DNA of 15,025 nucleotides from Actinomycetota bacterium (GCA_009704605.1 WLDW01000008.1:1-15025); one strand, 5' to 3'. Positions 1-8,065 are shown, counted from the first letter of the stretch. Numbers and translations: made by a program. The notes: generated from the letters alone by a model not told the origin.

Positions 1-698
1 AGTGCAAGAGCATCATTGCCGGCAAAAATGGCATCAGGCAATGGGCCGCTAAGAACAATGGCTCAAAAGCTAAATCAGGACATGCTGCAGGAGCACAGAA
101 GATTTTTGATTTTCTCTCCTGGTGCGATGAGCTTCATGTTCCGGTCATAACTCTCTACCTTCTTTCTACCGAAAATCTCAAGCAAAGAAGCCAGCAGGAG
201 CTGCAGGACCTTTTTGTAATTCTCGAAGATTTAGCCAAGGAAATGGTCAGCAGGGGAAATTGGAAAATCCGGGTTATGGGAGATCGCTCTGCACTTTCCA
301 AAGACTTCCTTGAGTCCCTCGAGAAATCAGAGGCGGAAAGCGCCAACACCGAAGGCGCAACAGTCAATTTGGCAATTGGCTATGGAGGACGTCAGGAGAT
401 TACCGACGCCATGAGATCTATAGTGCAATCCTCTATTGCTTCGGGGGATGACTTATCCAAGCTTTCAGACTCTCTAACGCCTGAGTTAATTGCCTCCCAC
501 CTCTACACCTCTGATCAACCAGATCCAGACCTGATTATTAGAACTTCGGGTGAGCAGCGCCTAAGTGGCTTCTTGCTTTGGCAATCAAGTAATTCCGAGC
601 TGTATTTTGAGGAAGCACTCTGGCCAGACTTTCGAAAAGTTGACTTTCTTAGGGCCATTCGTGCCTTCACCAGAAGGCATCGCCGCTTCGGTGCCTAA
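1..698 (+). CDS. cis-prenyltransferase, short-chain Z-isoprenyl diphosphate synthase-like (5' truncated)
   Basis: The gene enters from the left edge and is open from base 3 (TGC AAG AGC). The family condenses isopentenyl diphosphate with an allylic diphosphate in cis. The visible 231 residues resemble the actinobacterial Rv1086 (Z-farnesyl diphosphate synthase) subgroup more than UppS proper: they carry LYLLSTEN, GYGGRQEI, PDPDLIIRTSGEQRLSGFLL, and SELYFEEALWPDF with the Mg-binding Glu. The phosphate-binding His (SGHAAG) is present. The first motif is odd. Ungapped alignment puts AGKNGIRQWA where the family has VxxDGNRRWA, so the catalytic Asp is Asn (bases 27-29, AAT) and the following Asn is Ile. 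The reading frame is intact on both sides, so this is not a frameshift. It may be a non-catalytic partner subunit or a diverged enzyme. The family call is sure; activity is not. Confidence 0.9.
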   Translation, partial: CKSIIAGKNGIRQWAAKNNGSKAKSGHAAGAQKIFDFLSWCDELHVPVITLYLLSTENLKQRSQQELQDLFVILEDLAKEMVSRGNWKIRVMGDRSALSKDFLESLEKSEAESANTEGATVNLAIGYGGRQEITDAMRSIVQSSIASGDDLSKLSDSLTPELIASHLYTSDQPDPDLIIRTSGEQRLSGFLLWQSSNSELYFEEALWPDFRKVDFLRAIRAFTRRHRRFGA

Positions 699-738
699 GC
701 ACATCAGTTTTGCCTGGGGATAAGTTTTCACCCTAGCT

Positions 739-1242
739 TTGGTTGCAAAATACTCTGATCTGGTGTTCGAAAATCTTGCCTCGTTATTTTCAGCACTCGG
801 TCTTGGCTACCTGGCTCTCACTGCTTGGCCGCTAGCCAAGACCGATATTCAACAGTTCCGCTTACCGAACAAGTACGTATTGCCGGCATTCCCAATCACG
901 TGGCTTGGGCAAATAGCTGCTGGAATAACAAACGGTATCTGGTGGAACATGCTTTTTGCGAATCTGGCTATGCTCGTAACCTTTTTGATTGCTTTGGGGA
1001 TAAACCGTTTGGGATTACTTGGCATGGGGGATGTGAAACTCATGTCCGCCATGGCGTTGGCCCTTGGTTGGTACTCGCCAACCCTTCCGGTTCTCGCCTT
1101 GCTGATTAGCTTTTTGATAGCAGGGATTGTTGCCATTTTGCTTCTTGCACTGGGAAAGATAAAGCTCGGCGCATCCATGCCGCTTGGGCCCTATTTGATT
1201 GCTGGTTTTTTTGGAGCGATTACTGTGGGGGCTTGGTCATAG
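739..1242 (+). CDS. Prepilin peptidase, A24 family (short form without methylase domain)
   Basis: This is a membrane aspartyl protease of the type IV prepilin peptidase/TadV-CpaA family, which removes leader peptides from pilin-like proteins at the inner face of the membrane. The 167 residues form about five to six hydrophobic segments. Both catalytic aspartates are visible: D36 followed by RLPN, and D98 in GMGDVKL. The late [10 protein letters not shown] segment is also typical. The N-terminal cysteine-rich methylase domain of PilD is absent, as in CpaA/TadV-like and many actinobacterial forms. The start is TTG at 739. A GTG at 763 would give 159 residues, and neither has a strong ribosome binding site. 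It lies 40 bp after the prenyltransferase gene on the same strand. Its last 23 bases overlap the 3' end of fumC on the other strand. No pilin or pilus ATPase gene is nearby, so its substrates are encoded elsewhere. Confidence 0.85.
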   Translation: MVAKYSDLVFENLASLFSALGLGYLALTAWPLAKTDIQQFRLPNKYVLPAFPITWLGQIAAGITNGIWWNMLFANLAMLVTFLIALGINRLGLLGMGDVKLMSAMALALGWYSPTLPVLALLISFLIAGIVAILLLALGKIKLGASMPLGPYLIAGFFGAITVGAWS

Positions 1243-2608
1243 AAAGCACGTTCAGTGCTGTGTCTAAATCAGCTTCGCTGATTTCGCCTCGTTCAACAAA
1301 ACCTAGGTCAATAACGGCCTCCCGAATTGTGATGGACTTTTCGACCGAGTGCTTAGCAATTTTAGCTGCTGCTTCGTAGCCAATGACTTTGTTCAGGGGA
1401 GTTACGATTGCCGGGCTTGACTCAGCCAAGGCAAGTGCGCGATCCTTGTTTGCTTCTAGGCCCTCGATTGTTTTGTCAGCGAGCACCCTCGAAGCGTTCG
1501 CCAATAGTCTGATTGATTCAAGCAGCGAGTTTCCCATCACCGGAATTGCAACATTTAGCTCGAAGTTTCCGCTGGCTCCAGCCCACGCTATAGTCTGATC
1601 GTTTCCAATAACCCTGGCGCAAACCATCAAAACTGCTTCTGGAATAACGGGGTTTACCTTACCTGGCATGATTGAGGAACCTGGCTGAAGATCAGGAATA
1701 GCAAGCTCTCCCAAACCAGCGTTTGGACCGGAACCCATCCAGCGCAAGTCATTGTTTATCTTGGTGAGGCTAATCGCCAAAACTCTAAGAGCACCAGAGG
1801 CTTCCACGAGTGCATCTCTAGCGCCCTGAGCTTCAAAGTGATCTCTAGCTTCGGTAATTGGAAGGGAAGTGGCCTTAGCCAAAAGCTTGATTACTTCTTG
1901 TGGGAAACCTTTTGGGGTGTTGATTCCGGTTCCAACAGCTGTGCCGCCGAGCGGAACCTCAGCAACACGTGGGATGGTTCCCTGAATTCTTTCGATTCCA
2001 TATCTAATTTGAGCGGCGTAACCGCCGAACTCTTGACCCAAAGTTACCGGGGTTGCGTCCATGAGGTGTGTGCGACCAGCCTTGACGACCTGAGACCAGC
2101 TTTTAGCTTTTGCTTCCAGTTTTCCAGCCAGGTAATCAAGCGCGGGCAATAGATCCGTGACGATAGCGGAAGTTACAGCTAGGTGCACCGAAGTTGGAAA
2201 AACGTCGTTTGAAGATTGCGAGGCGTTCACATGATCGTTTGGGTGAACCGGCTTACCCAGCTTCTTGGAAGCTAGGGTGGCTAGGACCTCATTCATGTTC
2301 ATGTTTGAGCTGGTCCCGGAGCCGGTTTGGTAAATGTCTACTGGAAACTCACCCTCGTGTTTTCCGGCGATAACTTCATCGGCACTTTTGGCGATAGCAT
2401 CGGCAATGTTCTGGTCTAAGACGCCGAGGGTGGCATTAGCTAAAGCGGCGGCTTTCTTGATTTGTGCAAGAGCTGCTATGTGAGCTTTTTCTAAAGTCGA
2501 GCCAGAGATGGGGAAGTTCTCTACCGCCCGTTGGGTCTGGGCAGAATAAAGGGCATCTTTAGGAACTCTAACTTCACCCATGGTGTCGTGTTCAATTCGA
2601 AATTCCAT
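1220..2608 (-). CDS. fumC: Class II fumarate hydratase
   Basis: FumC interconverts fumarate and malate in the TCA cycle as a cytosolic, iron-independent homotetramer. At 462 residues it has full family length. Visible landmarks are [11 protein letters not shown] (97-107), catalytic His181 in [16 protein letters not shown], and the superfamily signature [11 protein letters not shown] (310-320) with the catalytic Ser and Lys. The C-terminal [11 protein letters not shown] segment favours fumarase over aspartase. The ATG at 2608 fits the usual N-terminus ([13 protein letters not shown]). Upstream is only a weak purine-rich stretch (AGGCGGGA). The gene follows the DUF4245 gene on the same strand after 105 bp, so it probably has its own promoter. 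In mycobacteria glpX sits next to fum at this place; it is not here. Confidence 0.97.
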   Translation of the reverse strand: MEFRIEHDTMGEVRVPKDALYSAQTQRAVENFPISGSTLEKAHIAALAQIKKAAALANATLGVLDQNIADAIAKSADEVIAGKHEGEFPVDIYQTGSGTSSNMNMNEVLATLASKKLGKPVHPNDHVNASQSSNDVFPTSVHLAVTSAIVTDLLPALDYLAGKLEAKAKSWSQVVKAGRTHLMDATPVTLGQEFGGYAAQIRYGIERIQGTIPRVAEVPLGGTAVGTGINTPKGFPQEVIKLLAKATSLPITEARDHFEAQGARDALVEASGALRVLAISLTKINNDLRWMGSGPNAGLGELAIPDLQPGSSIMPGKVNPVIPEAVLMVCARVIGNDQTIAWAGASGNFELNVAIPVMGNSLLESIRLLANASRVLADKTIEGLEANKDRALALAESSPAIVTPLNKVIGYEAAAKIAKHSVEKSITIREAVIDLGFVERGEISEADLDTALNVLSMTKPPQ

Positions 2609-2713
2609 TGCCGTCCCGCCTAAAACTGATACTTGATAATTGGTGTGATGTTTACTCCGTAATTTCTTACTTTCACAATCCCTAATTTACTCTCTTTGGC
2701 TGATAACTGGGAC
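2609..2713 (-). promoter_or_regulatory. fumC leader region
   Basis: These 105 bases separate fumC from the upstream DUF4245 gene and are noticeably AT-rich compared with the coding DNA. Read on the minus strand they carry poor matches to sigma-70 boxes, for example TTACGG, an 18-base spacer, then TATCAA. The tetramer GTAA occurs three times, but the spacing is irregular. I see no convincing operator or hairpin. Calling it a promoter region rests mainly on its position. Confidence 0.3.
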
Positions 2714-3280
2714 CTAGTTCGTTTCAATCAGCAAAGAAAGCTGCGTTGCAAAGTCTTCCAACTGCTGTTTTGGCGCCACGCCGTAAACCAAGACCGCATG
2801 GCTTTGGTACTCCAGAAGCATCAGAAAGTCCTTTGACTTGGCGGGGGAGTTGGTCTTGGTGGTTTCATAAATTGTCCAAGACTGATCGCCAAGAGTAATT
2901 TCTCCGGTGGGTTTGTTTGCTTCGAGCTGAATTTGAATCCAGGTTTGATTGACGTCAAAGCCTTGAGTCATGGCGATGAATTCACTATTTGGACCAACGA
3001 ATCCTGCATACCAGGTGGCCACTCCATCTTGGGCCACAGACCTATAGCGCGCGGCATTGGAATACCAGTCGAGTGGAAGAGTCGGAACCAGCAGAGTTCC
3101 TGGCGCTTCGCTTGCGGCCTGAGAAGCAATCTCTTGATAGTCAACGGCCTGAACCCTATTGGAGTCATCTCGGGGAACAGCAAGAATTAGAACTAGCATT
3201 ACGCCAATGGTTGCCCCAAGAGACAAAAGCAGATTTATAAGCGTCTGGCGCGCACGACGCTTGGCCGCGGCATCGCTCAC
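2714..3280 (-). CDS. DUF4245-type membrane-anchored protein
   Basis: A 188-residue protein of unknown function. It has a short basic N-terminus (AAAKRRARQ), one hydrophobic segment at about residues 14-34, then an extracytoplasmic domain of about 150 residues, giving an N-in, C-out topology. The domain contains a WYSNAARY motif near residue 72 and a LLEYQSHAVLVYG block, which resemble the actinobacterial DUF4245 family. No catalytic motif is visible. The start is GTG at 3280 inside a GTGA overlap with the xseB stop, so translation is coupled to xseB. Proteins of this kind sit beside fum/xse genes in many actinobacteria, so the position supports the family call but not a function. Confidence 0.8.
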   Translation of the reverse strand: MSDAAAKRRARQTLINLLLSLGATIGVMLVLILAVPRDDSNRVQAVDYQEIASQAASEAPGTLLVPTLPLDWYSNAARYRSVAQDGVATWYAGFVGPNSEFIAMTQGFDVNQTWIQIQLEANKPTGEITLGDQSWTIYETTKTNSPAKSKDFLMLLEYQSHAVLVYGVAPKQQLEDFATQLSLLIETN

Positions 3281-3501
3281 TCGGCTCCAGTTTTCTTAGC
3301 CTTAGAAACTTTCTCCAGTTGGTCTCTTGCTCCAGAGAGCCACTTCTCGCATCGATTGGCAAGGGCTTCGCCACGTTCCCAAAGCTGCATTGATTTTTCT
3401 AACGTAACTGAACCGGTTTCCAGTTCAGCAACTACCTTGACCAGTTCGTCACGAGCCTGCTCGTAGCTCATCGCTTCAATGTCTTTGTTGGTTTCACTCA
3501 T
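3277..3501 (-). CDS. xseB: Exodeoxyribonuclease VII small subunit
   Basis: XseB is the small subunit of ExoVII, which degrades single-stranded DNA to oligonucleotides. Several copies decorate the helical arm of XseA. The 74 residues match the family length of 60-85. The sequence has the hallmark pattern SYEQARDELVKVVAELE, then GSVTLEKSMQLWERGEAL, then a helical tail ending in lysines. The start is ATG at 3501, 18 bp after the xseA stop. Its TGA overlaps the GTG of the DUF4245 gene by four bases. The xseA-xseB-DUF4245 order and spacing indicate one transcript. Confidence 0.96.
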   Translation of the reverse strand: MSETNKDIEAMSYEQARDELVKVVAELETGSVTLEKSMQLWERGEALANRCEKWLSGARDQLEKVSKAKKTGAE

Positions 3502-3519
3502 TATGTCTCTAGCCTACTT

Positions 3520-4749
3520 TCAATCTGCCGTGACCCCGAGATCGCCCCCGGCGAGGGTAATCTTCAACTTTTCGCCCTTGGAAACCTTCTTTGGGTCGGT
3601 CACTAATCCATCCTTGAGGTTTCGAACAACCGCATAACCTCGGTCAAGGGTTAGCTTGGGGGACAGTGCCCTAACCTGACCGCGAAGACCTGCAATTTGC
3701 AGTTGTTCTTTATCTAGAAAGTTCTTAGTTTGCGACTGCAACGTTGTGAGCAATTGAGTGATGTTTAACGAACGCTCATCAACAATGGTGAATGGATTAG
3801 CAAAAACTGGTCTGGTTCTAATCCCTGCAATAAGCTCAAGTTGGTTTTGAACATAGCCCACAACTCTTAGCGCAATTCTTTCCAGCGCAATCGAAATCTT
3901 CTTACGTTCATCAACTACATCGGGCACTACATTTTTTGCAGCGTCGGTTGGAGTGGAGGCTCGGAAGTCTGCAACTTCATCAGTTAGCGGACGGTCGTTT
4001 TCATGTCCGATGGCGCTAACAATGGGTGTCTTACAATTTGCGACCGCTCTCACAACTTGCTCGTCAGAGAACACCAGTAAATCTTGGAATGACCCTCCAC
4101 CTCGAGTAAGGATGATTACATCCACTTCACTGTCAGCGTCGAGGGCTTGGATTGCCTTGATAATCTCAGCTGCTGCTTTATCTCCTTGAACTGGAGTGTG
4201 TTGAATCTTGAATCTAACTTCTGGCCAACGAAGCTTGGCGTTTTGTAATACGTCTTTCTCGGCGTCACTGTTGGCTCCGGTGATCAAGCCAATCAGGTTT
4301 GGAAGAAAAGGCAGTGGCTGTTTTCTTTCTGCGAGAGTCAGGCCCTCTTTGATTAGCTGTTGACGTAAACGCTCGATTCGCTCAAGCAATTCACCTAGGC
4401 CAACTTTTCTAATTGCCAGAACATCCATGCTGGTCTTACCGGATCGTTCCCAGAAGTCTGGGTGCACGAGGGCAACCACTCGGTCTCCAGCAGCCAACTC
4501 AGAGATCGTGTTCAGAACATCTGGTCTTCGGGAATGAATCGAAAAGCCCTTGTCGGCTACTAGGTCTCGAAGCTCTCCGAAGAAGACGTCTTTTTTGGGG
4601 CTAATTTGAGAGATTTGGCCCTCAACCCAGACGTTGCCGAGCTTTGTAATCCAGTCCTTTAAGGAGCTGGTGAAATTGGATACGCTCCAGGGGGTTAGTT
4701 CGCTGGACACCCTTGATTCAGAGGATTGCTGCTGTTCTTCCTCTGGCAT
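3520..4749 (-). CDS. xseA: Exodeoxyribonuclease VII large subunit
   Basis: XseA is the catalytic subunit of ExoVII, acting in mismatch repair and single-strand DNA turnover. It is 409 residues, within the family range. An N-terminal OB fold for DNA binding spans about residues 20-115 (PWSVSNFTSSLKDWI, VWVEGQIS). The catalytic block contains LTRGGGSFQDLLVFSDE, then SAIGHENDRPLTDEVADF and RASTPTDAA. A long helical region follows, ending in the usual RGYAVV strand near the C-terminus. The ATG at 4749 is preceded by GAAGGA at a spacing of six to seven bases (plus-strand 4756-4761), a good ribosome binding site. It is the first gene of the xseA-xseB-DUF4245 unit and diverges from ispH. Confidence 0.97.
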   Translation of the reverse strand: MPEEEQQQSSESRVSSELTPWSVSNFTSSLKDWITKLGNVWVEGQISQISPKKDVFFGELRDLVADKGFSIHSRRPDVLNTISELAAGDRVVALVHPDFWERSGKTSMDVLAIRKVGLGELLERIERLRQQLIKEGLTLAERKQPLPFLPNLIGLITGANSDAEKDVLQNAKLRWPEVRFKIQHTPVQGDKAAAEIIKAIQALDADSEVDVIILTRGGGSFQDLLVFSDEQVVRAVANCKTPIVSAIGHENDRPLTDEVADFRASTPTDAAKNVVPDVVDERKKISIALERIALRVVGYVQNQLELIAGIRTRPVFANPFTIVDERSLNITQLLTTLQSQTKNFLDKEQLQIAGLRGQVRALSPKLTLDRGYAVVRNLKDGLVTDPKKVSKGEKLKITLAGGDLGVTAD

Positions 4750-4794
4750 GACTGTTCCTTCAAGTGGCTAAGTTATCTCTCGTAAGATTGAGCT
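4750..4794. promoter_or_regulatory. Divergent xseA/ispH promoter region with leaderless-type ispH start
   Basis: Only 45 bases separate the two divergent starts. On the plus strand TAAGAT (4783-4788) fits an actinobacterial -10 box and lies six bases before the ispH GTG at 4795, the spacing expected when transcription starts at the start codon. ispH has no convincing Shine-Dalgarno sequence. On the minus strand xseA has a proper SD (GAAGGA, reading from 4761) and a possible -10 TAACTT (4775-4770). No clear -35 box is seen on either strand. Confidence 0.45.
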
Positions 4795-5796
4795 GTGACC
4801 CAAATAAATATTACCCCTTCAAAGCGCGTGCTTTTAGCCGCCCCAAGGGGTTACTGCGCCGGAGTGGACAGAGCAGTTATTGCAGTCGAAAAGGCGTTAG
4901 ATCACTACGGAGCCCCAGTCTATGTTCGCAAGGAAATCGTTCATAACAAGCACGTGGTGACTGGTCTGGAAAAGCGCGGAGCAATATTCGTGGATGAAGT
5001 GGATGAAGTTCCAGAGGGTTCGACTCTCGTCTTTTCCGCCCATGGAGTTTCACCGGCTGTAGTAAAAGCCTCTGAGGCACGCGGACTAAACACAATTGAC
5101 GCGACCTGCCCGCTGGTTACAAAGGTGCACCGCGAGGTTCAAAGATTTGCTGCCGAGGAATACGACATTTTATTAATCGGTCACGAGGGTCACGAAGAAG
5201 TAGAAGGTACCGCTGGCGAAGCCCCAGATCACGTTCAGCTCGTCGATGGCAAAGAGGGAATTGAAAACGCCAAAGTTAAAGATCCAAAGAAAGTTATTTG
5301 GCTTTCCCAGACAACTTTGTCAGTAGACGAAACCATGGAAACTGTTTTGAAACTTCGAGAGAAGTTTCCAACCCTGCAGAATCCACCAAGTGATGACATC
5401 TGCTACGCAACCCAGAACCGCCAAGTTGCGATCAAGAAGGTTGGCTCGGAGTCTGATCTTGTCTTGGTTATTGGATCCGCTAACTCATCCAACACAGTTC
5501 GCCTGGTAGAAGTTGCCCTAGAGGCTGGAGCAAAAGCTGCCTACCGAATTGATTACGCGAGTGAAATCAAGGAAGAGTGGTTTGAAGGTGTTGAGACCGT
5601 AGGAGTATCTTCTGGAGCCTCTGCACCCGAGGAGCTTGTGGATGAAGTGCTTGAGTATCTTGAGAAGCGTCAATTTGGAAAGCCAATTGAGATCACAACC
5701 GCTGAGGAAGATGTTCAGTTCTCGCTACCAAAGGAACTGCGTAAAGACCTAAAGCAAGCAGGTCAGGACACTAGCAACAAGGCCAAGCGCTCCTAG
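4795..5796 (+). CDS. ispH: 4-hydroxy-3-methylbut-2-enyl diphosphate reductase
   Basis: IspH (LytB) is the last enzyme of the MEP pathway. It reduces HMBPP to isopentenyl and dimethylallyl diphosphate with a [4Fe-4S] cluster. The three cluster cysteines are visible: C21 in [12 protein letters not shown]105 in [11 protein letters not shown] and C203 in [10 protein letters not shown]. Substrate-binding histidines are at 50 (EIVHNKHVV), 83 (SAHGVSP) and 130 (IGHEGHEE), with the catalytic Glu in EGT and T175 in SQTTLS. The 333 residues include a charged tail after about residue 305. The start is GTG at 4795, just before [21 protein letters not shown], and is probably leaderless. The last four bases overlap the convergent MORN gene. 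Its product would feed the prenyltransferase seen at the left end of the window. Confidence 0.97.
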   Translation: MTQINITPSKRVLLAAPRGYCAGVDRAVIAVEKALDHYGAPVYVRKEIVHNKHVVTGLEKRGAIFVDEVDEVPEGSTLVFSAHGVSPAVVKASEARGLNTIDATCPLVTKVHREVQRFAAEEYDILLIGHEGHEEVEGTAGEAPDHVQLVDGKEGIENAKVKDPKKVIWLSQTTLSVDETMETVLKLREKFPTLQNPPSDDICYATQNRQVAIKKVGSESDLVLVIGSANSSNTVRLVEVALEAGAKAAYRIDYASEIKEEWFEGVETVGVSSGASAPEELVDEVLEYLEKRQFGKPIEITTAEEDVQFSLPKELRKDLKQAGQDTSNKAKRS

Positions 5797-5800
5797 GAGC
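5789..5800. repeat. Perfect 12-bp palindrome spanning two convergent stop codons
   Basis: GCTCCTAGGAGC is its own reverse complement. The centre CTAG supplies the TAG of ispH on the plus strand (5794-5796) and the TAG of the MORN gene on the minus strand (5795-5793). Both proteins therefore end in Ser, coded by TCC TAG. There is no loop and no T-run on either side, so it is not a standard terminator. Confidence 0.9.
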
Positions 5801-6002
5801 CAAATTCAGTTTCTTTGTGTGGGTGACCAGTCTGGTCATAGGTTGTCCAAGTGCCAATTTGCTTCCCCGAGTCGAAGCTTCCAGAACGCATCAGCGTTCC
5901 GTCTTTCCTGAAAAACTCCCAGTAGCCGTGCATCTTTGACTCTTTGAACTTCCCCTTATATCTGGGGTTGCCGTTTTGGTAAAAAGGTGAACGCTCCGGC
6001 AT
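5793..6002 (-). CDS. MORN_2/YwqK-like repeat mini-protein
   Basis: A 69-residue protein made almost wholly of two to three MORN_2-type repeats. The recurring pattern is GxxxxxGxFxxxKxxGxWxxY with KDG or QTG turns: [21 protein letters not shown], then [20 protein letters not shown], then a partial third ending KETEF. Bacterial proteins of this repeat family are often annotated as YwqK family antitoxin, but the function of such repeats alone is not established and no toxin gene is adjacent. The ATG at 6002 shares one base with the aldolase stop (TAATG) and has no good SD, so translation probably depends on reinitiation. It is the third gene of the kinase-aldolase unit. No signal peptide is present, so it is likely cytosolic. 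It is a credible gene because the repeat pattern is specific and the coupling is exact. Confidence 0.8.
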   Translation of the reverse strand: MPERSPFYQNGNPRYKGKFKESKMHGYWEFFRKDGTLMRSGSFDSGKQIGTWTTYDQTGHPHKETEFGS

Positions 6003-7027
6003 TATGCAGTCGGTGACTTTCCAGCAGAGCCCAACTGGTTAGCGGCTTGAGCAACTCTTGCTGCCATCGAAGCTTCTCCTAGCTTTCCCCAAGCTCTTGG
6101 GTCATAAGCTTTCTTGTTACCCACTTCGCCGTCCACTTTTAGCACACCGTCGTAGTTTGCAAAGATGTGTCCGGCAACCGCGCGAGTAAATGCGTATTGA
6201 GTGTCAGTGTCGATGTTCATCTTGATAACACCAAAGCTAACCGCGTCCGCAATCTCTTTTTCGGTAGATCCAGAACCGCCGTGGAACACTAGGTCAAAAG
6301 GCAAATCCTTGGAGTATTTGGCTCCGACTGCTTTTTGGATTTCATCTAGCAGCTCTGGCTTGAGCTTGACGCTTCCAGGCTTGTAGCTACCGTGAACGTT
6401 TCCAAACGTAAGAGCAGTTAGGTATCTTCCGTTTTCTCCAAGACCGAGTGCTTCGGCGGTAGCCATACCGTCTTCTACTGTTGTGAAAAGATCTTTTCCA
6501 GATCCACCCTCAACACCGTCTTCTTCGCCACCGACAACACCAACTTCGATTTCTAGAATCGATCCAACCGCAGTGGTCTTGGCCAGAAGCTCTTTAGCAA
6601 TTTCTAGGTTCTCTTTTAGTGGAACCGCTGAGCCATCCCACATGTGGGAATTGAATAGTGGATCAAGACCACTTTTCACTCGCTCTGCAGAAACCTCAAG
6701 TAGCGGGCGTACAAATCCATCAAGATGTCCCTTGGGGCAGTGGTCGGTGTGCAGCGCAACAGTGATTCCATAGCCCTTAGCCACTTCACGAACAAAGGCA
6801 GCCATAGCCTGAGCACCAATTGCCATGGACTTGACGGTCGAACCGGAGAAGTATTCGGCTCCACCTGTGGAGACTTGCAAGATTCCGTCGGAGCCGCACT
6901 CTTGTAGACCTTGCAAAGCAGCAATGGCGGTAGCCGAAGACGAAACGTTGATAGCCGGGTAAGCAAACTTCTGGGACTTAGCCCGATCCAGCATTGCTAG
7001 ATAGGCATCGGGGGTTGCTACTGGCAT
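6002..7027 (-). CDS. fbaA: Class II fructose-bisphosphate aldolase
   Basis: This zinc enzyme reversibly cleaves fructose 1,6-bisphosphate to dihydroxyacetone phosphate and glyceraldehyde 3-phosphate. At 341 residues it matches the long class II (FbaA/actinobacterial) form. The catalytic Asp95 and zinc ligand His96 lie in ALHTDHCPKG. Other zinc ligands are His212 in NVHGSYKPG and His249 in VFHGGSGS. The acidic loop EVGVVGGEEDGVEG (162-174) and the phosphate-binding NIDTDTQYAF (271-280) are in place. The ATG at 7027 is three bases after the kinase stop. AAGGAGAA, within the last codons of the kinase gene, gives a strong ribosome binding site. With the kinase and the MORN gene it forms one transcript. 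Confidence 0.97.
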   Translation of the reverse strand: MPVATPDAYLAMLDRAKSQKFAYPAINVSSSATAIAALQGLQECGSDGILQVSTGGAEYFSGSTVKSMAIGAQAMAAFVREVAKGYGITVALHTDHCPKGHLDGFVRPLLEVSAERVKSGLDPLFNSHMWDGSAVPLKENLEIAKELLAKTTAVGSILEIEVGVVGGEEDGVEGGSGKDLFTTVEDGMATAEALGLGENGRYLTALTFGNVHGSYKPGSVKLKPELLDEIQKAVGAKYSKDLPFDLVFHGGSGSTEKEIADAVSFGVIKMNIDTDTQYAFTRAVAGHIFANYDGVLKVDGEVGNKKAYDPRAWGKLGEASMAARVAQAANQLGSAGKSPTA

Positions 7028-7030
7028 GGC

Positions 7031-8065
7031 TTAGTTCTCCTTGTGAATTGCTGGCTCTTTGAGCGGTGCTGCCAGGTCTACATCCTCAGTCAAGAACACC
7101 TCAGGAAGATTGTCAATGTGATCGAGCCCGCTGGTGGGCTGGGAAACCTTTACAGCTCCCCATTGGACCGCAGCCATGGCACCCACTGGAACATTGAACT
7201 CCACCCCAAAATCCTGTTCGCCCTCGGCGATTGGATTATTGGTTATTGCTGCTAGGAATCCAGCGAGGGTCGCATCTCCAGCACCGACGGTGTTAATGAC
7301 TTTTACTGGTGCGGTCCTGGTTGCCCAAGCGCGAGATTTGGTAACGGCCAACATGCCATCGGATCCCAAAGAGGCCAACACACACTCAACACCGTGTGAA
7401 CAAAGTTCTCTAGCTGCCTCGATGACATCACCGTTTGTTAGTAGGTCTCTACCAACAGCAGATGCAAGCTCTTCAGCGTTTGGTTTCAGAATCGCAGCTT
7501 CTCCCTGACGAACCCAATAGGCAAGCGGCTCACCGCTGGTATCCAAAACAACTCGAACGCCGAGTTTTTCCATTCGTTCAAAAATCGGATGAAGGTCAAC
7601 AAAAGTTCCAGTTGATTCGTCAATTGGCAAAGCTCCAGCGATAACCAACCACTTAGCCTCGTTTTCAATTACGGTTTTTTCCGTCAGTTCAATTACTTGC
7701 TGCCATTCTTTTGAGCTCAGCGGTTTTGGCGCTTCATTTATTTTGGTTGTGGTGCCACCGCGCTCAAGAATTGTTGTTGAAACCCGAATGGTGCCATCAA
7801 TCCACAGCGGTACCAGAAAATTCTTTGAACCGGTTCGCTCTAAAATTCCTTTTTCGGCGTTTCCAATTGGAACAACCGCAGGAGCTGGAATACCGGCCAA
7901 GTGAAGAGCTCTTGCAACGTTGATACCTTTACCGGCAAGTTCTTCACCAACAGCATCTGCTCGGTTAACCGCACCGCTATGTAGGTCTGTGACTGTGTAA
8001 GTTCTATCCAAAGTCGGAGCGGGCGTCAGAGTGACAATCGGGGACTTTGTTGCCATTCCAGACAT
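7031..8065 (-). CDS. 1-phosphofructokinase-family hexose kinase (PfkB fold)
   Basis: A ribokinase-fold sugar-phosphate kinase of 344 residues. Visible signatures are TPAPTLDRTYTV near the N-terminus, the first PfkB motif AGKGINVARALHLAG (44-58), substrate-lid residues around TKINEAPKPL (107-116), LKPNAEEL (193-200), and the second PfkB motif INTVGAGDATLAGF, with catalytic Asp264 and the GAGD anion hole. The N-terminal pattern and TKINE are typical of FruK/1-PFK and tagatose-6-phosphate kinases. Either would make fructose or tagatose bisphosphate, which suits the aldolase three bases downstream. No fructose PTS or regulator is adjacent, so the true substrate is open, and a 6-phosphofructokinase role is possible. 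The ATG at 8065 is chosen because AAGGAGAA lies six to seven bases before it; the second ATG (8056) is worse placed. A tail of about 30 residues extends past the fold. Confidence 0.9.
   Translation of the reverse strand: MSGMATKSPIVTLTPAPTLDRTYTVTDLHSGAVNRADAVGEELAGKGINVARALHLAGIPAPAVVPIGNAEKGILERTGSKNFLVPLWIDGTIRVSTTILERGGTTTKINEAPKPLSSKEWQQVIELTEKTVIENEAKWLVIAGALPIDESTGTFVDLHPIFERMEKLGVRVVLDTSGEPLAYWVRQGEAAILKPNAEELASAVGRDLLTNGDVIEAARELCSHGVECVLASLGSDGMLAVTKSRAWATRTAPVKVINTVGAGDATLAGFLAAITNNPIAEGEQDFGVEFNVPVGAMAAVQWGAVKVSQPTSGLDHIDNLPEVFLTEDVDLAAPLKEPAIHKEN

Noticed and set aside
1-60. A frameshift as the explanation for the odd AGKNGIRQWA motif in the prenyltransferase
   Set aside because: The other two frames do not restore a DGN motif, and frame 3 aligns without gaps on both sides of the site, so substitution is the simpler reading.
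1838-2152. Plus-strand open frame of about 100 codons inside fumC
   Set aside because: It lies fully antisense to a clearly conserved gene, and its translation shows no recognisable domain.
6483-6773. Plus-strand open frame inside the aldolase gene
   Set aside because: Antisense shadow rich in Ser and Pro; the aldolase on the other strand is unambiguous.
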